NCBI GenBank assembly: GCA_910579335.1
Contig: CAJTUQ010000015.1
Location: forward strand, 19,041 to 36,644
Direction of reading: 5' to 3'
Source of the DNA: an uncultured Dorea sp.
GTDB lineage: Bacteria; Bacillota; Clostridia; Lachnospirales; Lachnospiraceae
Length of the DNA: 17,604 nt
Below the pieces are notes generated by a model, which saw nothing but the letters and a program-made list of their open reading frames with translations, had not been told where the DNA came from and searched no databases. The translations under genes and the position numbers were made by a program. This document shows positions 7,520 through 13,329 of this stretch, piece by piece. Position 1 is the first letter of the stretch. Each line of letters begins with the position of its first letter.

Positions 7520-8761
7520 CTATGCTTCGTACTTTCTTAAAAGTAAAGTTGCATTGTGGCCGCCAAATCCAAGAGAATTGGTAAGCACATAATTAAGAGC
7601 TTTTTTAACCGGACCGCCGAGCGCATAATTTAAATCGCACTCCTTGTCATCGACATCCTTCGTTCCCATTGTCTGGTGGATAAATCCCTCCTCTATGGAT
7701 TTTGCACAGACAATAAACTCTACGCCGCCTGCCGCTCCGAGAAGATGCCCGATCATTGATTTGGTAGAGTTAACGACTACATCCTTCGCCGCATCCTTAA
7801 GAGCAAGATGAATCGCCCTCGTCTCGAACAAATCATTGTGGTGGGTACTTGTTCCGTGGGCATTGATATAGTCCACCTGCGACGGCTCGATACCGCCTTC
7901 CCTGATAGCAAGGCTCATAGCCATAGCCGCCCCGCTGCCGTCCTCTGCAGGTGAAGTGATATGGTACGCGTCCCCGGTCGCACCGTAGCCTGCAAGCTCT
8001 GCATAAATCTTTGCACCTCTTGCCTTCGCATGCTCCAGCTCCTCCAGCACGACCACTCCTGCACCCTCGCCCAGCACAAAGCCGTCTCTCGCCTTATCAA
8101 ACGGAATGGATGCCCGCATCGGCTCCGTGGAGGTCGAAAGTGCGGTAAGCGCAGTAAACCCTGCTACTCCTGTCGGGCAGATGCAGCTCTCGCAGCCTCC
8201 CGCAATCATAATATCCGCATCGTTATACTGGATTGCCCGAAAAGCGTCCCCGATGGAATTGGTGCCCGATGCGCAGGCCGTCACTACATTCGTACATTTT
8301 CCCTTAAATCCGAGCTGTATGGAAATATTCCCTGCCGCCATATTGGAAATCATCAGCGGAACCATCAGCGGATGTACCTTTCCCGGCCCTCTTGTCTGTA
8401 TCTTCGTATATTCACGTTCTACCGTCTCAAGGCTTCCAATTCCAGAACCCACGATGACTCCTGCGCGGAAAGCATCTTCCTTTTCCATATCAAGTCCTGA
8501 ATCCTCATATGCTTCTTTTGCCGCTGCAACCGCATACTGGGAAAATGCCTCCATACGCTTCGCTGCCTTTGCGTCCATGCGTTCCTTTGGGTTAAATCCC
8601 TTTACCTCCGCCGCCAGCTTCACTTTATAATCCGCAGTATCAAATTTAGTAATCTCGCCGATTCCTACTTTTCCTTCCTTGATTCCGCTCCAGAACTCTT
8701 CCACTGTATTTCCAATCGGAGTCACTGCACCAAGCCCTGTCACTACTACTCGTCTCTTCAT
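7520..8761 (-). CDS. fabF: Beta-ketoacyl-ACP synthase II
   Basis: Condenses acyl-ACP with malonyl-ACP for chain elongation. Starting at the ATG at 8761 gives 413 residues, the normal FabF length, beginning MKRRVVVTGLGAVTPIG. The active-site triad is visible: Cys163 in TACASGTNSIGDA, His302 in NAHGTSTHHND, and His339 in STKSMIGHLLGAAGG, with Lys334. The frame stays open upstream to 8839, but that Arg-rich extension is not FabF-like and would overlap fabG, while AAGGAG lies 7 bases ahead of 8761. It follows fabG by 50 bases and precedes accB by 15. Confidence 0.97.
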   Translation of the reverse strand: MKRRVVVTGLGAVTPIGNTVEEFWSGIKEGKVGIGEITKFDTADYKVKLAAEVKGFNPKERMDAKAAKRMEAFSQYAVAAAKEAYEDSGLDMEKEDAFRAGVIVGSGIGSLETVEREYTKIQTRGPGKVHPLMVPLMISNMAAGNISIQLGFKGKCTNVVTACASGTNSIGDAFRAIQYNDADIMIAGGCESCICPTGVAGFTALTALSTSTEPMRASIPFDKARDGFVLGEGAGVVVLEELEHAKARGAKIYAELAGYGATGDAYHITSPAEDGSGAAMAMSLAIREGGIEPSQVDYINAHGTSTHHNDLFETRAIHLALKDAAKDVVVNSTKSMIGHLLGAAGGVEFIVCAKSIEEGFIHQTMGTKDVDDKECDLNYALGGPVKKALNYVLTNSLGFGGHNATLLLRKYEA

Positions 8762-8811
8762 CCTGCTTCTCCTTCCTGCTACCTGTCCGCAAATCCGCCT
8801 CTTCCTTACCG

Positions 8812-9552
8812 CTACATAGCCATACCGCCGTCTACGCACAGCACCTGTCCGGTAATATACTCCGCATCCTCAGAAGCTAAAAATGCCGCCGCTGCCGCCA
8901 CGTGGCGCACCTGCCCGAACTTGCCGAGAGGAATCTGCAAGGCAGATGCCTCCTTTACCTTTTCGGGCAAGTCTTTTGTCATATCCGTTTCAATAAAGCC
9001 CGGCGCTATGGCATTGACCGTAACCCCTCTGGATGAAAGCTCTCTGGCCGCCGCCTTTGTAAGTCCGATAATTCCCGCCTTAGATGCCGCATAATTTCCC
9101 TGTCCGGCATTTCCCGTCACACCTACGACAGACGCCATATTGATAATACGTCCGCTCCGTTGCTTTAACATCTGCCTGCTGGCAAAACGAATCGTATGAA
9201 ACGCGCCCTTCAGGTTCGTGTCCAGCACCTTGTCAAAATCCTCCTCCGACATCTTCATCAGAAGCCCGTCTCTTGTAATTCCGGCATTATTCACAAGTAT
9301 GTCTATCCTGCCATGCTCCCGAATGACGTCTGAAATAAATGTCCCGCATTTTTCAAAGTCCGACACATCACACCGATAAACGGCCGCTCTGCCTCCCGCC
9401 TTTTCAATCTCTCGCTTTACTTCAAGCGCCTTGTCCTCAGAGCCGTTATAATTTACAATAACCGTGGCTCCCTCTTCTGCCAGCTTAAGGGCAATTGCCT
9501 TTCCAATCCCTCTGGACGCCCCGGTTACAACTGCAATCTTTCCTGTCAACAT
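8812..9552 (-). CDS. fabG: 3-oxoacyl-ACP reductase
   Basis: NADPH-dependent reduction of 3-oxoacyl-ACP. The 246-residue short-chain dehydrogenase has the nucleotide-binding TGASRGIG (residues 10-17), NNAGIT (88-93) and the catalytic Ser141, Tyr154 (QGNYAASKAG) and Lys158. The C-terminal AEYITGQVLCVDGGMAM is typical of FabG. AAGGG precedes the ATG by 7 bases. It lies 13 bases after fabD and is followed by fabF. Confidence 0.97.
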   Translation of the reverse strand: MLTGKIAVVTGASRGIGKAIALKLAEEGATVIVNYNGSEDKALEVKREIEKAGGRAAVYRCDVSDFEKCGTFISDVIREHGRIDILVNNAGITRDGLLMKMSEEDFDKVLDTNLKGAFHTIRFASRQMLKQRSGRIINMASVVGVTGNAGQGNYAASKAGIIGLTKAAARELSSRGVTVNAIAPGFIETDMTKDLPEKVKEASALQIPLGKFGQVRHVAAAAAFLASEDAEYITGQVLCVDGGMAM

Positions 9553-9565
9553 CTGTTTTCCCTTT

Positions 9566-10477
9566 CTATATGCCCGCCTTCTTTATATCATCCCATGCAC
9601 TGATATTCAAAACCTTTACATCCCTGTTGATTTTCTTCATAAATCCTGCCAGCGTCCTTCCAGGACCGATTTCTATAAACGTATCCACGCCGCTGTCAAT
9701 CAAATGCTCCATGCTCTGCATCCAGCGCACCGGAGAGCTTACCTGTTTTGCAAGCAGTTCTTTAATCCTTCCGACGTCTGTAATTTCTTCGGCATTGACA
9801 TTTGTAACATACGGAATGTTAAGCGGACTCAGCTCCACCTGTCCAAGCTTCGCAAGAAGCTTTTCTCCTGCCGCGGCAAGCATCGGAGAGTGGAATGGTC
9901 CGCTGACGTTAAGCATAACCGTCCGTTTTGCCCCCGCACTTTTAAGCGCTCCTGCTGCCGCTTCAACCGCAGCCGTCTCTCCGGTAATGACAATCTGCCC
10001 CGGACAGTTATAGTTCGCCACCGAAACCCCTGCTATATTTTCGATAACCTGCTCGATTTTTTCCGCCTCCATCGCCATAACGGCACACATGGCTCCCTCG
10101 CCTGCCGGCACGGTATTCTGCATCAAAATTCCTCTTTCACGTACAAGCCTGACGGCATCCAGCTCCTTCATGCCGCCCGCCGCCGCAATCGCCGCATACT
10201 CGCCAAGGCTTAAGCCTGCCGTGATATCCGCTTTCAGTCCGGCCTCAACCGCCGCCCTTGTCATGGCAAGGCAGGTCGTTACAAGCGCCGCCTGTGTATA
10301 TTCCGTCAAATCAAGCTTATCATTTTCTTCAAAGCAGAGCGCCTTCATATCAAGACCAAGTATATCGGAAGCTTCATCATAAAGCTCCCTTGCCAGCGGG
10401 CTGTTCTCGTAAAAATCCCTTCCCATCCCTGCTTTCTGGGCTCCCTGCCCCGGATAAAGAAATGCCGTCTTACTCAT
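9566..10477 (-). CDS. fabD: Malonyl-CoA:ACP transacylase
   Basis: Transfers malonyl from CoA to ACP, supplying the extender unit. The 303-residue protein has FLYPGQGAQKAGMG at the N-terminus, the nucleophile Ser90 in AGLSLGEYAA, Arg115 in VRERGILMQ, and His196 in SGPFHSPML. The C-terminal FIEIGPGRTLAGFMKKI is typical. Its ATG at 10477 lies within the last codons of fabK (8-base overlap, ATGAGTAA), implying translational coupling; its ribosome-binding site GGAGGAAAAGG is inside fabK. Confidence 0.97.
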   Translation of the reverse strand: MSKTAFLYPGQGAQKAGMGRDFYENSPLARELYDEASDILGLDMKALCFEENDKLDLTEYTQAALVTTCLAMTRAAVEAGLKADITAGLSLGEYAAIAAAGGMKELDAVRLVRERGILMQNTVPAGEGAMCAVMAMEAEKIEQVIENIAGVSVANYNCPGQIVITGETAAVEAAAGALKSAGAKRTVMLNVSGPFHSPMLAAAGEKLLAKLGQVELSPLNIPYVTNVNAEEITDVGRIKELLAKQVSSPVRWMQSMEHLIDSGVDTFIEIGPGRTLAGFMKKINRDVKVLNISAWDDIKKAGI

Positions 10478-11408
10478 AAAAACCTTTTCCTCCGATAATT
10501 CCGTCTGTCTCTCTCACCAATTTATCTATCAGTTCTTTACAGGTCAGTCTTTCTTTTACCATGCCGGCAATCTGGCCTGCCATGACACTTCCGTTTACCA
10601 CGTCGCCGTCCACGACTGCGCGCCGCAGTCCTCCAAGTGTCAGCTGTTCTAATTCTTCAAAGCCTGCGCCCTTGTTTTCTAATTCAATATACTGTTTTGT
10701 CATCTCATTGCGCAGCGCCCTGACCGGATGCCCGGTCGTTCTTCCCGTTACTCTTGAGTCAATATCCCGCGCTTTGATGATTCGTTCCTTATAATTTTCA
10801 TGTACCTGGGATTCCTCCGTCACTACGAAATGCGTTCCCATCTGTACGCCCCTTGCCCCCAGCATAAACGCCGCCGCAATGCCTCTGCCGTCGGCAATCC
10901 CTCCGGCCGCAATTACCGGTATATTTACCGCATCCGCAATCTGAGGGACAAGCACCATCGTCGTACTCTCTCCGATATGTCCTCCGGCCTCGCAGCCTTC
11001 CGCCACTACTGCGTCGGCTCCGCTTCTTTCCATACGTTTTGCAAGAGCAACAGAAGCAACCACCGGAATGACCTTCACTCCTGCTTCCTTCCACATCTTC
11101 ATATACTTCTCCGGATTTCCGGCTCCGGTCGTAACGACCTTTACGCCTTCTTTTGCGACGATTTCTGCGACTTCGTCTGCATATGGGCTCATAAGCATAA
11201 TGTTGACCCCGAACGGTTTGTCTGTCAGTTCTTTTGCCTTCTTAACCTGCTCTCTGACCCAGTCAGCCGGAGCACTGGCAGCACCGATAAGCCCTAAGCC
11301 GCCCGCATTCGACACTGCCGCGGCAAGGTGGTATTCAGCTACCCATGCCATTCCGCCCTGAATAATCGGATATTTAATTCCAAGTAGTCTGGTTACTTCT
11401 GTCTGCAT
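10470..11408 (-). CDS. fabK: FMN-dependent enoyl-ACP reductase II
   Basis: Catalyses the last reduction of each elongation cycle, replacing FabI; FabK enzymes are intrinsically insensitive to triclosan (family knowledge). The 312-residue flavoprotein has YPIIQGGMAWVAEYHLAAAV (13-32), VTTGAGNPEKY, His144 in EGCEAGGHIGE (the catalytic position known for FabK), IPVIAAGGIADGRGIAAAFM and ARGVQMGTHFVVTEES. AGAGG precedes the ATG by 8 bases. Its 3' end overlaps fabD, and acpP lies 19 bases upstream. No fabI, fabL or fabV gene is in the window. Confidence 0.96.
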   Translation of the reverse strand: MQTEVTRLLGIKYPIIQGGMAWVAEYHLAAAVSNAGGLGLIGAASAPADWVREQVKKAKELTDKPFGVNIMLMSPYADEVAEIVAKEGVKVVTTGAGNPEKYMKMWKEAGVKVIPVVASVALAKRMERSGADAVVAEGCEAGGHIGESTTMVLVPQIADAVNIPVIAAGGIADGRGIAAAFMLGARGVQMGTHFVVTEESQVHENYKERIIKARDIDSRVTGRTTGHPVRALRNEMTKQYIELENKGAGFEELEQLTLGGLRRAVVDGDVVNGSVMAGQIAGMVKERLTCKELIDKLVRETDGIIGGKGFYE

Positions 11409-11427
11409 CTTTAAAACCTCTCTTTTC

Positions 11428-11658
11428 TTATTTGTGCTCTTCGATATATTTAATTACATCTCCTACTGTCAGGAGCTTTTCTAACTCCTCAGAAGGAATC
11501 TCTACGTCATATTTGTCCTCCAGGCTCATCACAAGCTCAAATAAATCCAGTGAATCCGCTCCCAAGTCATCCTTAAAGGATGATGCCTCCGTAATCTTGC
11601 TCTCATCAATATTCAGTCCTTCTGCTATCAGCTCTTTCATTTCTTCAAACATTTCCAT
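11428..11658 (-). CDS. acpP: Acyl carrier protein
   Basis: The acidic 76-residue carrier that holds growing chains on 4'-phosphopantetheine. The attachment site is Ser36 in DDLGADSLDLFELVMSLED; the helix-IV end VGDVIKYIEEH is typical. The start is ambiguous: AAGGAG is only 3 bases before the ATG at 11658 but 9 before the next ATG at 11652, which would give 74 residues beginning MFEEMKEL. It is separated from fabH by 140 bases, the longest gap in the operon. That gap shows no convincing promoter or terminator on inspection. Confidence 0.97.
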   Translation of the reverse strand: MEMFEEMKELIAEGLNIDESKITEASSFKDDLGADSLDLFELVMSLEDKYDVEIPSEELEKLLTVGDVIKYIEEHK

Positions 11659-11798
11659 CTTCTCCTTTTTATATGTTTTTTCTATGTATAAACCTGCTCT
11701 TTATTGTCCGCCGCCAAGAACCGTCCTGACTTAACTTTCAGCAGAGCGAGCGGTTTATTGCAGAATATTTTACTGCGTCCTTTTTGTTCACGGAGCGT

Positions 11799-12764
11799 CT
11801 AACCCCACTCCATCACAGACGCCCCCCACGTAAGCCCTGCGCCAAAACCGGCAATAACGATTTTTTGACCGTTTTTTAATCTGCCGTCGCGCTTCATCTC
11901 ATCTAGCAGGATGGCAATGCTTGCAGATGAGGTATTTCCATATTCCTGAAGATTCATAGGGAATTTCTCTATCGGCTCTTCAAGACGTTTTGCCACCGAC
12001 TCTACAATCCGGCTGTTAGCCTGATGCAGAACGTACCACGTAATCTCTTCCTTTGAAACATGATTTTTACGGAGTACCTCATTGACTGCTTCCGGCACTT
12101 TTTTTACTGCGAATTTAAACACTGCCTGACCATCCATCTGCATATAATACTCAGGATCGTTCATATGTGCCGATTCTACCGGCGTATGACGGCTTAAACA
12201 AGTAAGCGCCTTACCCTTCCCGCCGTCCGAACAGGTAACAGGCAGATATGCCCTGCCCTCCCCCGCTTTCATCACCGCTGCTCCCGCGCCGTCGCCAAAC
12301 AGGATACAGGTGCTTCTGTCCTTCCAATTTGTAAGGTTTGAAAGGCTTTCGCTTCCTATGATTAATACGGTTCTATATATTCCGCCGGAGAGATATGCCA
12401 GCGCAGTATTGTACGCCAGGACAAATCCGCTGCACGCTGCGCTCATATCAAAGCAAGTGGCGTTTTCCGCACCCAGTTCCCTTTGTACTTCACATGCCGT
12501 ACAGGGCAGGATGACATTTGAGGATATCGTGGATACGATTATCAGCTCCACCTCTTCTGCTCTCACTCCGCTGTCTAAAAGCGCTCTCCTTGCTGCTTCA
12601 CAAGCCATCGATACCGTTGTCTCTCCTTTGATAATGTGCCTTGTGGCCACCCCGGTACGCTCTTTAATCCACTCGTCGCTTGTATCGACCATTGCCGCTA
12701 TCTCGTTGTTGTCCATTACATAGGACGGAGCATATGAACCCGTCCCGCAGATGATTCCTGTCAT
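11799..12764 (-). CDS. fabH: Beta-ketoacyl-ACP synthase III
   Basis: Starts fatty-acid synthesis by condensing a short acyl-CoA with malonyl-ACP; in Firmicutes its primer choice sets straight versus branched chains. The 321-residue thiolase-fold protein has the triad Cys111 (MSAACSGF), His247 (LHQAN) and Asn277 (YGNTSS), with TSDEWIKERTGVATRH near the N-terminus and GFGAGLTWGA at the C-terminus. AGAGGA precedes the ATG by 6 bases. It is the first gene of the fab operon, about 60 bases downstream of the FabT-flanked promoter. Confidence 0.97.
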   Translation of the reverse strand: MTGIICGTGSYAPSYVMDNNEIAAMVDTSDEWIKERTGVATRHIIKGETTVSMACEAARRALLDSGVRAEEVELIIVSTISSNVILPCTACEVQRELGAENATCFDMSAACSGFVLAYNTALAYLSGGIYRTVLIIGSESLSNLTNWKDRSTCILFGDGAGAAVMKAGEGRAYLPVTCSDGGKGKALTCLSRHTPVESAHMNDPEYYMQMDGQAVFKFAVKKVPEAVNEVLRKNHVSKEEITWYVLHQANSRIVESVAKRLEEPIEKFPMNLQEYGNTSSASIAILLDEMKRDGRLKNGQKIVIAGFGAGLTWGASVMEWG

Positions 12765-12820
12765 ATGTATTCCTCTTATTTCTGCACCGGATACGGCGCA
12801 TTTATTTTGAACTTAAATAA

Positions 12821-12835
12821 TTTTGACTTTCAAAG
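12821..12835 (-). promoter_or_regulatory. FabT-type operator over the fab start point
   Basis: TTTGA-CTT-TCAAA (12822-12834) is a perfect 5-3-5 palindrome that touches the -10 box and covers the predicted transcription start. It matches the core of the streptococcal FabT motif (TTTGA-N3-TCAAA). Binding here would block RNA polymerase. Its centre is 45 bases from the second operator. Confidence 0.75.
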
Positions 12836-12862
12836 TATATATCTATTTATTTTGTTTGTCAA
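12827..12862 (-). promoter_or_regulatory. Main fab operon promoter (sigma-A type)
   Basis: On the - strand a consensus -35 TTGACA (12862-12857) is followed by a 17-base spacer and a -10 TATACT (12839-12834). This predicts a start near 12827 and a 5' leader of about 60 bases before fabH. It is the strongest promoter visible in the window and is bracketed by two FabT-type palindromes. Confidence 0.85.
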
Positions 12863-12864
12863 GT

Positions 12865-12881
12865 ATTTTGATAATCAAAAT
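12865..12881 (-). promoter_or_regulatory. FabT-type operator upstream of the fab -35 box
   Basis: ATTTTGATAATCAAAAT is a perfect 17-bp palindrome centred on 12873, ending 3 bases before the -35 box. It is nearly identical to the published FabT consensus of Streptococcus pneumoniae (from memory: A-N-TTTGATTATCAAATT). A degenerate third half-site (TTTTA-AAT-TCAAA, 12881-12893) adjoins it. Confidence 0.8.
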
Positions 12882-12968
12882 TTTAAATTCAAACATCCTC
12901 TAATACTTTATTAAAAATAATACTGTTATGCTTGTATTGTCTTCCTGGAATGGTACGACAGAAATTTC

Positions 12969-13009
12969 AAAAAAGGAGCTGTCGTACTGAGCAATCAGTA
13001 CGCAGCTCC
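12969..13009 (-). terminator. Strong intrinsic terminator of the short unit
   Basis: On the - strand GGAGCTG plus CGTACTGA pair with TCAGTACG plus CAGCTCC (15 pairs, one bulged base) across a 4-base loop, followed directly by TTTTTT (12974-12969). It lies 6 bases after the stop of the 18-codon ORF and would end that transcript before it reaches the fab promoter. Confidence 0.9.
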
Positions 13010-13015
13010 CTATAT

Positions 13016-13072
13016 TTATTTTGTCTGTGCCATTGAGAATAATGTGTCTTGTAAAAGTTCTCTAAATCTCAT
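13016..13072 (-). CDS. 18-residue small ORF, possible micropeptide or gene remnant
   Basis: The ORF encodes MRFRELLQDTLFSMAQTK with a perfect AAGGAGG 6 bases ahead of its ATG. A tiny ORF (ATG-AAT-GAA-TAA, 13095-13084) with its own AGGAG precedes it; its stop overlaps the second ribosome-binding site. Both sit between a consensus promoter and a strong terminator, so the unit looks transcribed. No signal peptide or long hydrophobic segment is seen. Two readings are possible: a real micropeptide, or a cut-back remnant of a MacB/FtsX-type ABC permease, whose N-termini often read M-x-F-x-E-L-x-x-x-x-x-x-S. Function is unknown. Confidence 0.4.
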   Translation of the reverse strand: MRFRELLQDTLFSMAQTK

Positions 13073-13125
13073 TGAATACCTCCTTATTCATTCATGGCAT
13101 CGCTCCTTTCTGTTTATTTGACTAC

Positions 13126-13154
13126 ATTATAATGCGTATTATGCGCATTATCAA
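13126..13154 (-). promoter_or_regulatory. Promoter of the short unit with palindrome in the spacer
   Basis: TTGATA (13154-13149), a 17-base spacer and TATAAT (13131-13126) form a near-consensus sigma-A promoter on the - strand, start near 13119. The spacer is filled by an inverted repeat, ATAATGCG (13129-13136) and CGCATTAT (13144-13151), 7 bases apart. Inside it AATGCGCATT is itself a palindrome. This placement suits a repressor operator of the MarR or TetR kind (inference). Confidence 0.7.
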
Positions 13155-13181
13155 TATTTTTATTCTATACAAAGTATCAGA

Positions 13182-13219
13182 AAAGGACAGCCACCTAACT
13201 AATAGATGAATTGTCCTTT
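13182..13219 (-). terminator. Possible weak terminator of the surface-protein gene
   Basis: AAAGGACA and TGTCCTTT form an 8-bp stem with a 22-base loop, 111 bases after the surface-protein stop on the - strand. The T-run is short (TTTT, mostly inside the stem), so termination would be modest. Confidence 0.4.
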
Positions 13220-13329
13220 GGCATATACACTATTCAATTTCATATACAAAGCAGTTTGCCGTTATTACACCTCTTTCCGCCAGTGTCTCCGTGTTACATT
13301 CCCATCAGGTAACGGCACGGTTATATCTT
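13220..13329. other. Non-coding spacer with imperfect inverted repeat
   Basis: No ORF with a ribosome-binding site was found here. The only structure seen is CCGTGTTAC (13289-13297) facing GTAAC (13309-13313) and ACGG (13317-13320), an interrupted hairpin shortly after the surface-protein stop. It could help end or protect that mRNA. Evidence is weak. Confidence 0.3.

Noticed and set aside
8762..8839. Upstream extension of fabF by 26 codons
   Set aside because: The extension is Arg-rich, unlike any FabF N-terminus, overlaps fabG, and lacks a ribosome-binding site, while AAGGAG marks the ATG at 8761.
11659..11798. Internal promoter between fabH and acpP
   Set aside because: TTGGCG and TATACA are present but 21 bases apart; no pair with acceptable spacing was found.
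12811..12820. Third full FabT operator nearer fabH
   Set aside because: Only a loose TTGAA/TTTAA resemblance with wrong spacing; not a palindrome of the TTTGA-N3-TCAAA type.
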